A stretch of 64,000 nt of DNA from Caenibacillus caldisaponilyticus (GCF_002003465.1 NZ_BDDQ01000018.1:56048-120047), one strand, 5' to 3'. Counted from the stretch's first letter, positions 26,168-36,237 are shown. Numbers and translations: made by a program. Notes: generated by a model not told the origin, from the letters alone.

Positions 26168-28198
26168 TTGAAAGCGAAAGATCTCATCGTCTTGGGCGGC
26201 GTCGTCTTGATCGTGCTCATGCTCATCATACCGTTGCCCAACATCATCCTGAGCTTTTTGATCATCACGAACATTTCGATCGCCCTGATCATATTGCTCG
26301 TTTCCATGAACATGAAAGAGCCGTTGGAGTTTTCCATCTTCCCGTCACTGCTCTTGCTCACGACCTTGTTTCGCCTCGGGTTAAACGTGTCAACGACCCG
26401 AGCGATCTTGGGCAAAGGGGACGCCGGTGTCGTCATTGAAACGTTCGGGAATTTCGTCATCAGCGGAAATGCGTTGGTCGGCTTCGTCGTCTTTCTCATC
26501 CTCGTCATCATTCAGTTTGTCGTCATCACGAAAGGCGCCGAACGCGTTTCGGAAGTCGCCGCCCGCTTCACGCTCGACGCGATGCCTGGCAAACAAATGG
26601 CCATCGACGCCGATTTGAACGCCGGGCTCATCAATGAACAAGAGGCGCGAAAACGCCGGGAAAAGATCGAACAAGAGGCGGACTTTTACGGCGCGATGGA
26701 CGGTGCCAGCAAATTCGTGAAAGGCGATGCCATCGCCGGCATGGTCATCGTCACGATCAACTTGATCGTCGGCATGGTCATCGGCATGGTTGAACACGGC
26801 ATGTCGTTTAGCGACGCTTCGCATACATACACCATGTTGACCGTCGGTGACGGTTTGGTCAGCCAAATCCCGGCGCTGTTGATTTCGACCGCGACGGGTA
26901 TCGTCGTCACACGGGCGGCGTCTGACGGAAACCTCGGGCAAGACATCACGAAACAGCTTCTCGCTTATCCGAACATGCTGTTTGTAGCGGGCGGCGTCAT
27001 TTTGCTGCTCGGCTTAACGCCGATCGGGTTTTTCATCACCATCCCGATTGCGCTTTTGCTCTTCATCGGCGGGGCGGTCATGCGCCGGAACAGCGCTAAG
27101 GAAGAAGCCATGGATGAGGCCATGAAAGCGAACCTTGAAGAGGAGCGGTTTAAGAGTTCGGACAGCGTCGTGGATCTCTTGCAAACGGATCCGATTGAAT
27201 TTGAATTCGGGTACGCGCTCGTTCCGCTCGCCGATCCGAACCAAGGCGGGGATCTTTTGGATCGCATCGTCATGATCCGCCGCCAGCTCGCTTCAGAGCT
27301 CGGACTGATCATCCCGGTCGTCCGCATCCGCGACAACATTCAACTGGAGCCGAATGCCTACCGCCTGAAAATCAAAGGGGCGGAAGTGGCTCGCGGCGTC
27401 CTTTATCTCGATCATTATTTGGCATTGAGCCCGGGTGAGGACGATCCGTCGATCACCGGCATCGAAACGACGGAGCCGGCCTTCGGTTTCCCGGCGAAGT
27501 GGATCACGGAAGAAATGAAGGAAAAAGCGGAACTCGCCGGCTATACGGTCGTCGATCCGCCGTCGGTGATCTCGACGCATTTGACCGAGCTCTTTAAACG
27601 TCATGCCCATGAATTGCTCGGCCGCAAGGAAACGAAGCAGTTGATCGATCATCTGCGCGAGCAAGATGCCGCCCTCGTCGAAGAAGTGACGCCCGAACCG
27701 CTGTCTGTCGGGGACGTGCAAAAAGTTTTGGCCAATCTTTTGAGGGAAAACGTCTCCATCCGCAATTTGCCCGTCATATTTGAAGTTTTGGCCGATTACG
27801 GGCGGTTGACGAAAGATACGGATCTGCTGACCGAATACGTCCGCCAAGGGCTGAGCCGGCAGATCACGCAGCAATATCTCAAAGGCGATTATTTACAAGT
27901 CATCACCCTCGATCCGCGTTTGGAAGAGACGATCGCGGGCGCCATTCAAAAAACCGAACACGGCAATTATTTGGCGTTGGATCCCGACGTCGCCCAGCGC
28001 GTTTTGCAAAACATCGCAGAGCAAATTCAAGCCCGTCCCGATCTCGATCAGGAACCGATTGTACTTTGCTCGCCGGTCATACGGCCGCACGTCAAGCGTT
28101 TGATCGAACGGACGTTGCCGCAAGTCGCGGTCTTATCCTATAACGAGCTTGAACCGAACGTCGAAATTCAAAGCATCGGGGTGGTGAAGGCGGCATGA
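26168..28198 (+). CDS. flhA: Flagellar biosynthesis protein FlhA
   Basis: Large export-gate protein whose cytoplasmic ring docks chaperone-substrate complexes. The 676-residue protein has about eight N-terminal membrane helices (residues 1-310) with FRLGLNVSTTRAIL and the conserved cytoplasmic loop VSEVAARFTLDAMPGKQMAI, then the C-terminal domain. TTG 26168 (MKAKDLIVL) was preferred over GTG 26159, because AAGGGGG is 9 bases before it and the length becomes one residue short of B. subtilis FlhA (677). It overlaps flhF by 4 bases. Confidence 0.97.
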   Translation: MKAKDLIVLGGVVLIVLMLIIPLPNIILSFLIITNISIALIILLVSMNMKEPLEFSIFPSLLLLTTLFRLGLNVSTTRAILGKGDAGVVIETFGNFVISGNALVGFVVFLILVIIQFVVITKGAERVSEVAARFTLDAMPGKQMAIDADLNAGLINEQEARKRREKIEQEADFYGAMDGASKFVKGDAIAGMVIVTINLIVGMVIGMVEHGMSFSDASHTYTMLTVGDGLVSQIPALLISTATGIVVTRAASDGNLGQDITKQLLAYPNMLFVAGGVILLLGLTPIGFFITIPIALLLFIGGAVMRRNSAKEEAMDEAMKANLEEERFKSSDSVVDLLQTDPIEFEFGYALVPLADPNQGGDLLDRIVMIRRQLASELGLIIPVVRIRDNIQLEPNAYRLKIKGAEVARGVLYLDHYLALSPGEDDPSITGIETTEPAFGFPAKWITEEMKEKAELAGYTVVDPPSVISTHLTELFKRHAHELLGRKETKQLIDHLREQDAALVEEVTPEPLSVGDVQKVLANLLRENVSIRNLPVIFEVLADYGRLTKDTDLLTEYVRQGLSRQITQQYLKGDYLQVITLDPRLEETIAGAIQKTEHGNYLALDPDVAQRVLQNIAEQIQARPDLDQEPIVLCSPVIRPHVKRLIERTLPQVAVLSYNELEPNVEIQSIGVVKAA

Positions 28199-29364
28199 AG
28201 GTCAGAAAGTTTCGCGCCAAGTCGATGCCCGAAGCCATCCAACTGGTGAAAAAAGAATTGGGCGACAACGCCGTCATTCTCTACACAAGAAATTACAAGA
28301 AAAAAAGTTTGTTGAAATGGTTCAACCAATCGGGCATTGAGGTGTTCGCCGCGGTCGACGGCGACATACCGCCGTCCGCCGCTCCCGGCTCCGTCCCTCC
28401 ATTGACAAACGCGGCGGCGCTCCCGCTGGAAACACCGGCAAAGCCCAAAATCGGAGCGGCCGCGCTTGCTCGGCCGACGAGCTCGGCCGGTGCGGCGCGG
28501 CATGCCGAAGCGTTCGGCCCGTTCCGGCCTTTCGATGAAGGGCTGGCATGGTCGGGGGCGATTCCGGAAGTCATCCGCAACCTTTGCGACCGCTTGTTGG
28601 AGCAAGAGCTTCGCAAGGATCTCGTCGAAGCGCTCGGCCGCGGCTTATTAAAGCGCTGGTTTTCCTTAGAGCGGCCAACGGTGCATGACATGAAGAAGGC
28701 GTTGTTCGAACTTTTGCACCAAATGATCGAGGGGCATGATTTTTCCGGCCTGTCTTACCAAAAACAAACACTCGTTCTGGTCGGTCCGACGGGGGTCGGC
28801 AAGACGACGACGGCGGCCAAACTCGCGTCAAAGGCCGCATTGGACGACGGGAAATCCGTCGCATTCATCACGACCGATACGTATCGGATCGCGGCGGTCG
28901 AACAGCTGAAGACGTACGCCAAGATTTTAAACGTTCCGACCGAAGTCGCCTATTCCATGGACGATTTTAAACGGGCGCTCGATCGCCACAAAGACAAAGA
29001 CTTGATCCTCGTCGATTCGGCGGGCCGCAATTATCAACAATCGAAATTTGTCCGTGAATTGAAAGCGTTGATCCCGTTCAGCGACCGGCTCGAGACCCAT
29101 CTCGTTTTGAGCGCGACCGCGAAAGCGAATGATTTGGCAAATATCGTCAAGCAATTTGACGGCATTCCCGTGAGCAAATTCATCTTTACTAAAGTGGACG
29201 AAACGACAAGCCTCGGCGCGCTGTTCAACATCTTGCTCGATCGTTCGATCGGCGTCTCTTACTTGACGAACGGGCAAAACGTTCCCGACGATCTTCTCGA
29301 GGCGGATAAAAATGCCTTAATTAGCCATTTTTTGGAAGGTGTTTTCCGCGATGGATCAAGCTGA
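28195..29364 (+). CDS. flhF: Flagellar biosynthesis GTPase FlhF
   Basis: SRP-type GTPase that sets flagellum position and number with FlhG. The 389-residue protein has an N-terminal B domain starting MKVRKFRAKSMPEAIQLVKK, an Ala/Pro-rich linker (about 60-110), and the NG domain with G1 [16 protein letters not shown] at about 195-210 and LVDSAGRNYQQ (G3). ATG 28195 overlaps the flhA stop. The end overlaps flhG by 14 bases. Confidence 0.96.
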   Translation: MKVRKFRAKSMPEAIQLVKKELGDNAVILYTRNYKKKSLLKWFNQSGIEVFAAVDGDIPPSAAPGSVPPLTNAAALPLETPAKPKIGAAALARPTSSAGAARHAEAFGPFRPFDEGLAWSGAIPEVIRNLCDRLLEQELRKDLVEALGRGLLKRWFSLERPTVHDMKKALFELLHQMIEGHDFSGLSYQKQTLVLVGPTGVGKTTTAAKLASKAALDDGKSVAFITTDTYRIAAVEQLKTYAKILNVPTEVAYSMDDFKRALDRHKDKDLILVDSAGRNYQQSKFVRELKALIPFSDRLETHLVLSATAKANDLANIVKQFDGIPVSKFIFTKVDETTSLGALFNILLDRSIGVSYLTNGQNVPDDLLEADKNALISHFLEGVFRDGSS

Positions 29365-30211
29365 AGCGCTCAGAAGAAAAGTGCAAAGGCTGCGAGCCGC
29401 GAACACCCGGGTCGTCGCCGTATTAAGCGGAAAGGGGGGCGTCGGAAAATCAATTTTTTCCGTGAACTTCGCCCTTGCCTTGAACAGGATCGGCAAGAAA
29501 ACGATCCTCGTCGATTTGGACATCGGGATGGGCAACGTCGACATTTTGCTCGGCCTTCATGCTCCCGGCCATTTTGTCGATATGTTAAATAGAAGGCTGC
29601 CGATTGAATCCTTGATCGTGCAACACCGAAGCGGCCTGTCGGTCATCTCCGGAGGCAGCGGTCTTGACGACCTCTTTAAAATTGATGAAGGGGATTTCCA
29701 ACATTTTCTTGAGCAATTTAAAAAGCTGCAGCACGCCTACGACGTGATCCTGTTCGACATGGGAGCCGGATTGGACGAAGCCGCACTCCGGTTCATTTCC
29801 GCCGTCCATGAAGTCATTCTCGTGACGACGCCGGAACCGACGGCGCTTGCCGACGCCTATGCCGCCATCAAGCTGATCCACGCCAAGGTCGGGGATGTAC
29901 CGGTTCGCTGCGTCATCAACAGGTACGACAACGAACGGGAAGCGAAGGAAGCTTGGAAGAATCTTTCGTACACGGCAAAGCGCTTTCTGAACAAGGAGTT
30001 AAAGCTCCTCGGCGAATTGCCCCGCGACCACACGGTCGTTCGCTCGGTGAAAGCGCGCTCGCCCTTCGTCACCGATGCGCCGCATTCCAAGATCGCCATC
30101 GGTGTCCAACGGCTGGCGGCCGGTTATTTAAATGAAAACACGGAGGGTCACGCCGCGTCATTGGACAGTTTTATCAACAAGTTAAAGCACTTCTTTCTTT
30201 CCAAAGGATGA
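29351..30211 (+). CDS. flhG: MinD-like ATPase FlhG (YlxH)
   Basis: ATPase that stimulates FlhF GTP hydrolysis and controls flagellar pattern. The 286-residue protein has the activation helix DQAEALRR at its start and the deviant Walker A SGKGGVGKS at about 26-34, then FDMGAGLDEAALRF and the membrane-targeting type C-terminal region. ATG 29351 is chosen over GTG 29339, because the DQA(E/T)xLR helix is then at the N-terminus as in FlhG proteins. The stop overlaps the first possible cheB start. Confidence 0.95.
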   Translation: MDQAEALRRKVQRLRAANTRVVAVLSGKGGVGKSIFSVNFALALNRIGKKTILVDLDIGMGNVDILLGLHAPGHFVDMLNRRLPIESLIVQHRSGLSVISGGSGLDDLFKIDEGDFQHFLEQFKKLQHAYDVILFDMGAGLDEAALRFISAVHEVILVTTPEPTALADAYAAIKLIHAKVGDVPVRCVINRYDNEREAKEAWKNLSYTAKRFLNKELKLLGELPRDHTVVRSVKARSPFVTDAPHSKIAIGVQRLAAGYLNENTEGHAASLDSFINKLKHFFLSKG

Positions 30212-30216
30212 TGGCG

Positions 30217-31278
30217 ATGGTGCAAGCACCGATCCAAGTTCTGGTCGTCGACGACTCGGCATTCATGAGGCGGGTGATTACCGATTTTATTAATGAAGAG
30301 CCCGACATGCGCGTCGTCGATGTCGCCCGCAACGCGGCGCAGGCATTGGAAAAAATCAAACGCCGACAGCCGGACGTCGTCACTTTGGACGTCGAGCTTC
30401 CCGATATGAATGGCTTGGAGGTTTTAAGAAGAGTGATGGCGGAACACCCGGTGCCCGTCATCATGTTGAGCGGTTTGACGAGAAAGGGGACGCAAGCCGC
30501 CATCGAGGCGATGAGCTTGGGCGCAGTCGATTTCGTTACAAAACCATCCGGGACGATTTCCCTCGATCTCTATAAGGTCAAAGAAGAGCTGAAAGCCAAA
30601 ATCCGCGCGGCCCATCGCGTCAGTGTCCGCATGCCCGCACTCGACGGCCTTCACCCGGTGCCGTGGACGCCGTCCGAAGACGCCGCCTTGGCGGGAGTCC
30701 ATCGGAAAAAAATCGTCTGCATCGGCACGTCCACCGGCGGCCCCCGTTCGCTTCAGGCGGTCGTTCCCCGCTTGCCCAAGGCGTTGTCCGCCCCGGTGCT
30801 CATCGTTCAACATATGCCGCCCGTTTTTACCGCGTCGCTTGCCGAACGGCTCAACCAACTGAGCGAAGTGACCGTCAGAGAGGCGGTCAACGGCGAGGTG
30901 TTGCGCGACGGCACGGTGTACATCGCCCCGGGAGGACGGCATATGCGTGTCAGAAAAGTCGGAAGAGCGTTGGCCCTCGAAATTTCCGACGGCCCGCCGA
31001 TCCGCGGGTTAAAGCCGTGTTTTGATCTGCTGTTGGAGTCGCTCGCCGAAATAGGGGAACAAGACATCGTCGCAACGGTGATGACCGGGATGGGCAACGA
31101 CGGCGCGGAAGGCCTTTCGGCGATCAAACGGACGTGCCGCGTGCACGCGATCGCGGAATCGGAGGAAACCTCTGTCATCTTCGGCATGCCGAGAGCGGCC
31201 ATAGAGACGGGCCTCGTCGACGAAGTCCTGCCGCTGGAAAAAATCGCCCCGGCGATCGTCAAGCAAATTTGCTCATAG
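30217..31278 (+). CDS. cheB: Chemotaxis protein-glutamate methylesterase CheB
   Basis: Response regulator that removes methyl groups from, and deamidates, chemoreceptors. The 353-residue protein has a receiver domain (phospho-acceptor D58 in VVTLDVELPDMNG) and a methylesterase domain with catalytic Ser in GTSTGGPRSLQ, His in QHMPPVFTASLAERL and Asp in MTGMGNDGAEGL. ATGs at 30208 and 30211 are also in frame; 30217 is best spaced from AAAGGA. cheA follows after 12 bases. Confidence 0.96.
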   Translation: MVQAPIQVLVVDDSAFMRRVITDFINEEPDMRVVDVARNAAQALEKIKRRQPDVVTLDVELPDMNGLEVLRRVMAEHPVPVIMLSGLTRKGTQAAIEAMSLGAVDFVTKPSGTISLDLYKVKEELKAKIRAAHRVSVRMPALDGLHPVPWTPSEDAALAGVHRKKIVCIGTSTGGPRSLQAVVPRLPKALSAPVLIVQHMPPVFTASLAERLNQLSEVTVREAVNGEVLRDGTVYIAPGGRHMRVRKVGRALALEISDGPPIRGLKPCFDLLLESLAEIGEQDIVATVMTGMGNDGAEGLSAIKRTCRVHAIAESEETSVIFGMPRAAIETGLVDEVLPLEKIAPAIVKQICS

Positions 31279-31290
31279 GAGGTTAGGGGA

Positions 31291-33291
31291 ATGGAAAACA
31301 GTCAATATCTTGATATGTTCCTCGATGAAAGCCGAGAACATTTGCAAAACATGAACGACAATTTGTTGGCGCTGGAAAATTCCCCCGACAACGTTGATCT
31401 CGTCAACGAGATTTTCCGCTCCGCCCACACGCTCAAGGGCATGTCGGCGACGATGGGCTTTGAAAACATGGCGGATTTAACCCACAAGCTCGAAAATATT
31501 CTCGACGCCGTGCGCAACCATCAATTGCAGATCAATGCGGACATCATGGACGTTTTGTTGGCGGCGGTAGACCGCTTGGAAGGGATGCTGGAAAACGTGC
31601 AGTCCGGCGAAGGCGACCGGATGGATGTGTCGGACATTGTGGCCCAGCTGCAGTCCGTCCTGTCCTCCCCTAACCAAGGTTCCGAGGCGCCGGGCCCTGC
31701 GAAGAAAAAGACGGAAACCGCGGAAGGCCACGACGCGTTTGTTCAATCGGTCATCGTTCAGTCGCTCGAACAAGGCTACAACGTCTTCCGGACGACCGTC
31801 ACCTTCGACGAATCCTGTGTTCTTAAAGGCGCGCGCGCTTATATGGTCTTTCAAATCGCCGAACAAATGGGCGATATCATTCAAGCGGAGCCGGACGTCG
31901 AGAAGCTTGAAGCGGGCGAAGTGGGGCCGAGTTTTACGATCACGATCGTGACCAAGGAATCGCAAGAAGACGTGCGGTCAAAAATCATGGACGTCTCGGA
32001 GATTGCGCGCGTCGACGTCGTCGACTTGAAGACGATCGCTGCGGAATCGGCCGGCGGAGGCGGCGCCTCGTCGCAAGCGACGGACGCCCGCTCCGCTGAT
32101 AAGAAACCTCAGGCCCAGACCGCGGCGCGCGCGAAGGCGACGTCCAAGACGATACGCGTCAATCTCGAACGTTTGAACGATCTGATGAATCTTTTCGAAG
32201 AGCTCGTGATCGAAAAAGGCCGGCTGGAGGGCGTGGCCAGGAAGCTGAAAGATACGGAGCTGATCGAGACCGCCGAACGGATCGCGCGGACGTCGTCAAG
32301 CTTGCAAGAGATCATCCTCAATTTGCGGATGGAACCGATCGAACAAGTCTTTAACCGATTTCCGCGCATGGTCCGTTCCGTCTCCAAAGAATTGAACAAA
32401 AAGATTCGCTTGCAGATTGAAGGCGCCGAAACCGAGCTCGACCGGACGGTCATCGACGAAATCGGCGACCCGCTTGTCCATCTTTTGCGCAATTCGATGG
32501 ACCACGGCATTGAATTGCCCGAAGTACGCAGACAAAACAATAAGCCGGAAGAAGGGTCGATCATTCTTAAAGCCTATCATTCCGGCAACCATGTGTTCAT
32601 CGAAATCGAAGACGACGGCGCCGGCATCAACCGCGAAAAAGTGCTGCAAAAAGCGATTAAAAACGGTCTCGTCTCCGAAAGCGACGCCGATAAGCTTTCG
32701 GATCGGGAAGTCTACCAATTTTTGTTCCAATCCGGATTCAGCACGGCCGACAAGATCACCGACATTTCCGGGCGCGGCGTCGGATTGGACGTCGTCAAAT
32801 CCAAAATCGAGTCGCTCGGCGGCGTCGTGGAAGTGGAATCGGAACCCGGAAAGGGCACGCGGTTTACGATTCGCCTGCCGCTGACCTTAAGCATCATCAA
32901 TGCCATGCTCATCCGCGCCGGCGGGGAAACCTACGCCGTGCCGGTCACGAACATCGTCGAAACCGCTCTGTACAAACACGAAGACATCATGACGGCGCAA
33001 GGGCGTGAAATGATCGATTTTCGCGGCCGGGTCATCCCGTTTCTGCGCCTCAGCCGGCTCTTTGATCTGCCGGAGGAAGAGAATAAAGGGAAATATATCC
33101 ATGCTCTCGTTCTCCAGAGCGGCCGGAAGACGGCGGCGCTCGCCGTTGACCAACTGATCGGACAGCAAGAGATCGTCATCAAATCGCTCGGAACGTATCT
33201 CGGCGATGTCCCCGGCATCTCCGGAGTGACCATTCTCGGAGACGGCAAGGTTGCCCTGATCATCGACTGCGCATCCATTCTGTATGCCTAG
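31291..33291 (+). CDS. cheA: Chemotaxis histidine kinase CheA
   Basis: Receptor-coupled histidine kinase that phosphorylates CheY and CheB. The 666-residue protein has the P1 domain with H46 in SAHTLKGMSATMGF, a P2 regulator-binding domain (about 145-250), an Ala/Lys-rich linker, P3 dimerisation helices, the P4 ATPase (LLRNSMDHGIELPE, EDDGAGINREK, GRGVGLDVVKSKI) and the P5 CheW-like domain. ATG 31291 follows TAGGAGGTTAGGGG. Confidence 0.97.
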   Translation: MENSQYLDMFLDESREHLQNMNDNLLALENSPDNVDLVNEIFRSAHTLKGMSATMGFENMADLTHKLENILDAVRNHQLQINADIMDVLLAAVDRLEGMLENVQSGEGDRMDVSDIVAQLQSVLSSPNQGSEAPGPAKKKTETAEGHDAFVQSVIVQSLEQGYNVFRTTVTFDESCVLKGARAYMVFQIAEQMGDIIQAEPDVEKLEAGEVGPSFTITIVTKESQEDVRSKIMDVSEIARVDVVDLKTIAAESAGGGGASSQATDARSADKKPQAQTAARAKATSKTIRVNLERLNDLMNLFEELVIEKGRLEGVARKLKDTELIETAERIARTSSSLQEIILNLRMEPIEQVFNRFPRMVRSVSKELNKKIRLQIEGAETELDRTVIDEIGDPLVHLLRNSMDHGIELPEVRRQNNKPEEGSIILKAYHSGNHVFIEIEDDGAGINREKVLQKAIKNGLVSESDADKLSDREVYQFLFQSGFSTADKITDISGRGVGLDVVKSKIESLGGVVEVESEPGKGTRFTIRLPLTLSIINAMLIRAGGETYAVPVTNIVETALYKHEDIMTAQGREMIDFRGRVIPFLRLSRLFDLPEEENKGKYIHALVLQSGRKTAALAVDQLIGQQEIVIKSLGTYLGDVPGISGVTILGDGKVALIIDCASILYA

Positions 33292-33303
33292 GAGGGATCC
33301 ATC

Positions 33304-33768
33304 ATGAGTGAAAAAAAATATATCGTTTTTACCTTAAATGGAGAACGCTACGGGGTCCCGGTCGAGCAAGTGTTGTCCATTGAAAAGCCGGAAGGCGTCA
33401 CGCCGGTGCCGAACACCGCGCCCTTTGTCAAGGGGATCATGAACTTGCGCGGCATCTTGTATCCGGTCATTGACATGAAACAGCGATTCGGCATCGGAGA
33501 ATCGGCCGTGCAAAAAGAGACGCGCCTGGCGATCGTGCAAATCGATGACATTAAGGTGGCCATCCTCATCGACAGCGCCGAAGACGTCATCTCGATCGAT
33601 GAGGAAAGCATTGAGCCCGCGCCCGAGGTCGCCGGCGGCGTCAAGGCCGACTACATTCACGGCGTCGCCAAAATCGACGACGGCCTCCTCGTTCTATTAA
33701 ACTTGGACCGCGTGCTGCGCGACAAAGACGTTGAAATCGTTAAAAAGATTGAGGTCAATGAACGGTGA
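33304..33768 (+). CDS. cheW: Chemotaxis coupling protein CheW
   Basis: Adaptor linking CheA to chemoreceptors. The 154-residue protein is a single CheW domain, with VFTLNGERYGVPVEQVLSIE, the NLRGILYPVIDMKQRF motif and LLVLLNLDRVL. ATG 33304 follows TAGGAGGG. It is transcribed with cheA and overlaps cheC by 4 bases. Confidence 0.97.
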   Translation: MSEKKYIVFTLNGERYGVPVEQVLSIEKPEGVTPVPNTAPFVKGIMNLRGILYPVIDMKQRFGIGESAVQKETRLAIVQIDDIKVAILIDSAEDVISIDEESIEPAPEVAGGVKADYIHGVAKIDDGLLVLLNLDRVLRDKDVEIVKKIEVNER

Positions 33769-34394
33769 GCGCCCTGTTTAATTTGAACGAAAAACAGTTG
33801 GATCTTTTAAAAGAGATCGCGAACATGGGCGTCGGCCATGCGGCGACCGCCCTTTCCAGCTTGATCGGACAAACCGTCGAGATGACGGTGCCGTCGGTGC
33901 GCGTCGCGTCCTTTACGGAATGGCTGGGCGCCGATGACCCCGAGCGGACGGTTTGCGCCGTCTATTTTCGCACGACGGGGGATTTGAACGGTCATCTCTT
34001 CATCCTGTTTCCGACGGAGGATACGGAGAGATTGTTGGAAGTGCTCATCGCCGGAAAATCCGGGGGGGCGTGCACGTTGACGAATCCCGGTCTCGAGTCG
34101 TCGGCGTTCGGCGAGGTCGGCAACATCCTCGCCGGCTCATACCTTTCCGTTCTCTCAAACTTTACCGGAATTGCCGTGCAACCCTCCCCGCCGTCGATCA
34201 GCGTCGACATGGCGAGCGCCATTCTCGCCGAAGGGTTGATCGATTTGTCCCTTTACGGCGACGAGGTGATCGTCATCGATGCGGAGTTGCGGAACAGCGG
34301 AACTGCCGAGCCGATCCAATGCGCCTTTACCTTTTTGCCGGATCCCGAAGACTTGGAAACCTTCATGAAGATGCTGGGTGTTGCGGATGTGTAA
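33765..34394 (+). CDS. cheC: CheY-P phosphatase CheC
   Basis: Phosphatase and adaptation protein of the Bacillus-type chemotaxis system; it binds CheD. The 209-residue protein contains two active sites of the pattern ExxN: LKEIANMGVGHAATALSSL and SSAFGEVGNILAGSYLSVL. GTG 33765 overlaps the cheW stop, with GAGGT upstream. The presence of both CheC and CheD shows that the adaptation circuit is of the B. subtilis type. Confidence 0.95.
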   Translation: MSALFNLNEKQLDLLKEIANMGVGHAATALSSLIGQTVEMTVPSVRVASFTEWLGADDPERTVCAVYFRTTGDLNGHLFILFPTEDTERLLEVLIAGKSGGACTLTNPGLESSAFGEVGNILAGSYLSVLSNFTGIAVQPSPPSISVDMASAILAEGLIDLSLYGDEVIVIDAELRNSGTAEPIQCAFTFLPDPEDLETFMKMLGVADV

Positions 34395-34869
34395 AGTGAT
34401 CGCGGTCGGGCTTTCCGAATGGAAGGAAGCGGAACGGCCCGATCGCTTGCGGACGGCCGGGCTCGGTTCTTGCGTCGGCGTCGTCGTCTATGACGATGTC
34501 GCGGGGCGGGCGGCGATGGCGCATGTCATGTTGCCCGACCACCATCTCGCGCGCTCCTCTTTTCATCCGGCGAAGTTCGCGGACACGGCGGTGCCGGGCC
34601 TCGTCGAACTGTTGTTGAAAAAAGGCTCGGCGATTGAAAATCTTAAGGCGAAATTTGCGGGCGGCGCGGAAATGTTCCCGCGATCCGGCGGAAACGGACA
34701 GGCGATCGGCGCGCGAAACATCACGGCCGTCATGGAAGGCCTGAGACGTCTGAATATCCCCCTCATCGCCCGGGACACGGGAGGCAACGCGGGGCGTACC
34801 ATCGAGTTTGATACCGTCACCAGTAAACTTTATATTCGCACCGTCAAACGCGGCGAAAAAGAAATTTGA
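34387..34869 (+). CDS. cheD: Chemoreceptor glutamine deamidase CheD
   Basis: Deamidates receptor glutamines and is controlled by CheC. The 160-residue protein has the catalytic cysteine in LRTAGLGSCVGVVVYD, the histidine in AHVMLP and the IGARNI segment. ATG 34387 overlaps the cheC stop; GTG 34378 is an in-frame alternative giving three extra residues. sigD follows. Confidence 0.95.
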   Translation: MCKVIAVGLSEWKEAERPDRLRTAGLGSCVGVVVYDDVAGRAAMAHVMLPDHHLARSSFHPAKFADTAVPGLVELLLKKGSAIENLKAKFAGGAEMFPRSGGNGQAIGARNITAVMEGLRRLNIPLIARDTGGNAGRTIEFDTVTSKLYIRTVKRGEKEI

Positions 34870-34913
34870 CCGGCGCGAAAGCAGGCTTGATTTTGGAAAA
34901 GAGAGGGATGTGC

Positions 34914-35699
34914 ATGGCGACGATGTCCCGATCGGCCTCGGATGAGGAAAAATATTACTGGGATCTTTGGCTGAAAGAAAAGGATCCCGAGGCCGCCGAT
35001 TATCTGATCAAACGATATGAGCCGCTGATCGATTATCACGTGAACCGGATGCGCGCGAACTTGCCGAAAAACATCACGATCGATGAATTGACGAGCTACG
35101 CTTATATCGGTTTATACGACGCTTTGGTCAAATTTGATTCGAAGCGAGATTTGAAATTCGACACGTACGCTTCCATCCGCGTGCGGGGCGCCATCATCGA
35201 CGGCCTGCGGCGCGAGGATCCCCTGCCGAGATCGCTCCGGGCCAAGACGAAAAAAATCGAATCGGTGATCGAGTCGCTTGAACAGAAATATCGGCGCGAC
35301 GTGACCGTGGATGAAGTCGCCGAGGCCATGAACATGGACGCCCAAGATGTCCGCGACGTCTTGACCAACGGGATGGCCGGAAACACGATTTCCATCGACG
35401 AAGCTTTCGATCACTCGCCGGAGAGCGATCCGATCGCGACTTTTATTGAGGATAAAGCCACGCCGGATCCGGCGGAGAATGTCATCAAAACGGAAAGCGT
35501 GGAACGTTTGGCCGAAGAGATCAAAACGTTGACGGAAAAAGAACAGCTCGTCATCAGCTTGTTCTATTATGAAGAGTTGACGTTGTCGGAAATCGGAAGA
35601 ATAATGGGGTTATCGACGTCGCGCGTCTCCCAGATTCATTCGAAGGCGCTGAAAAAACTCAGAAACGGCTTGAAAAAGGAAATCGCCGACCTGGATTGA
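34914..35699 (+). CDS. sigD: RNA polymerase sigma factor SigD (FliA type)
   Basis: Sigma-28 factor for late flagellar, chemotaxis and autolysin genes. The 261-residue protein has region 2 (ADYLIKRYEPLIDYHVNRM, FDTYASIRVRGAIIDGLR), region 3 and region 4 (ELTLSEIGRIMGLSTSRVSQ, IHSKALKKL). ATG 34914 follows GAGAGGG at 6 bases; the frame is open up to the cheD end but without a better site. As in B. subtilis, the gene sits near the 3' end of the long operon, where cell-to-cell variation in its expression is known. Confidence 0.96.
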   Translation: MATMSRSASDEEKYYWDLWLKEKDPEAADYLIKRYEPLIDYHVNRMRANLPKNITIDELTSYAYIGLYDALVKFDSKRDLKFDTYASIRVRGAIIDGLRREDPLPRSLRAKTKKIESVIESLEQKYRRDVTVDEVAEAMNMDAQDVRDVLTNGMAGNTISIDEAFDHSPESDPIATFIEDKATPDPAENVIKTESVERLAEEIKTLTEKEQLVISLFYYEELTLSEIGRIMGLSTSRVSQIHSKALKKLRNGLKKEIADLD

Positions 35700-35730
35700 C
35701 CGCGATACATAATGACGACGGGGTGTGACC

Positions 35731-36237
35731 ATGATATCCGTATTGCTTGTTTTCAGCCTGCTCCTGCATTTGGTGACCTTTTATCTGCTCATCCTCCTCA
35801 CCCAGAGGATCAACCAGTTGAAGCATGCGCAATCCGAGCATGACCTGGAAGCGATCGACGCCGCGCTCAGCGCTCATTTGGAAGCCGTGCGCGCAGAAAA
35901 CCAGGCCTTGCTCGACGCGCTCGACGAACACCAGGTAAAAAGGGATCAGGCGGCGCCCATCGAGCGTCGCGAAGAAGCGGCGCCACGCGAGGAGCAAACG
36001 AGCGCTCGCGGCCCGGCGGAGGAACGGACGCCGTCCGCCGGCGCTGAGGCGGTGCCCGCTCCCCCGCCGATTGACGGCGTTCAAGACCGCGTGGAGCCGT
36101 CGCTCTCCGCTCAAGTGCTTCATCTCGCCGAGGCGGGTCATGATGTTGAACACATCGCCAAACAATTGAAGATCGGCAAAGGGGAAGTTGAACTCATGCT
36201 CAATCTTCACCGCAAGCAGCATGCGGCCAAAAGATAG
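35731..36237 (+). CDS. SwrB/YlxL-like membrane protein
   Basis: Protein in the position of B. subtilis swrB (ylxL), which promotes export-gate maturation and motility. The 168 residues comprise one N-terminal membrane helix (about 2-23), a coiled coil (about 28-70), a Glu/Ala/Pro-rich linker and a small helical C-terminal motif (LAEAGHDVEHIAKQLKIGKG), similar to the HTH-like end of this DUF6115-type family. ATG 35731 has GGGG upstream. The sequence is poorly conserved in this family, so naming depends on architecture and location after sigD. Confidence 0.75.
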   Translation: MISVLLVFSLLLHLVTFYLLILLTQRINQLKHAQSEHDLEAIDAALSAHLEAVRAENQALLDALDEHQVKRDQAAPIERREEAAPREEQTSARGPAEERTPSAGAEAVPAPPPIDGVQDRVEPSLSAQVLHLAEAGHDVEHIAKQLKIGKGEVELMLNLHRKQHAAKR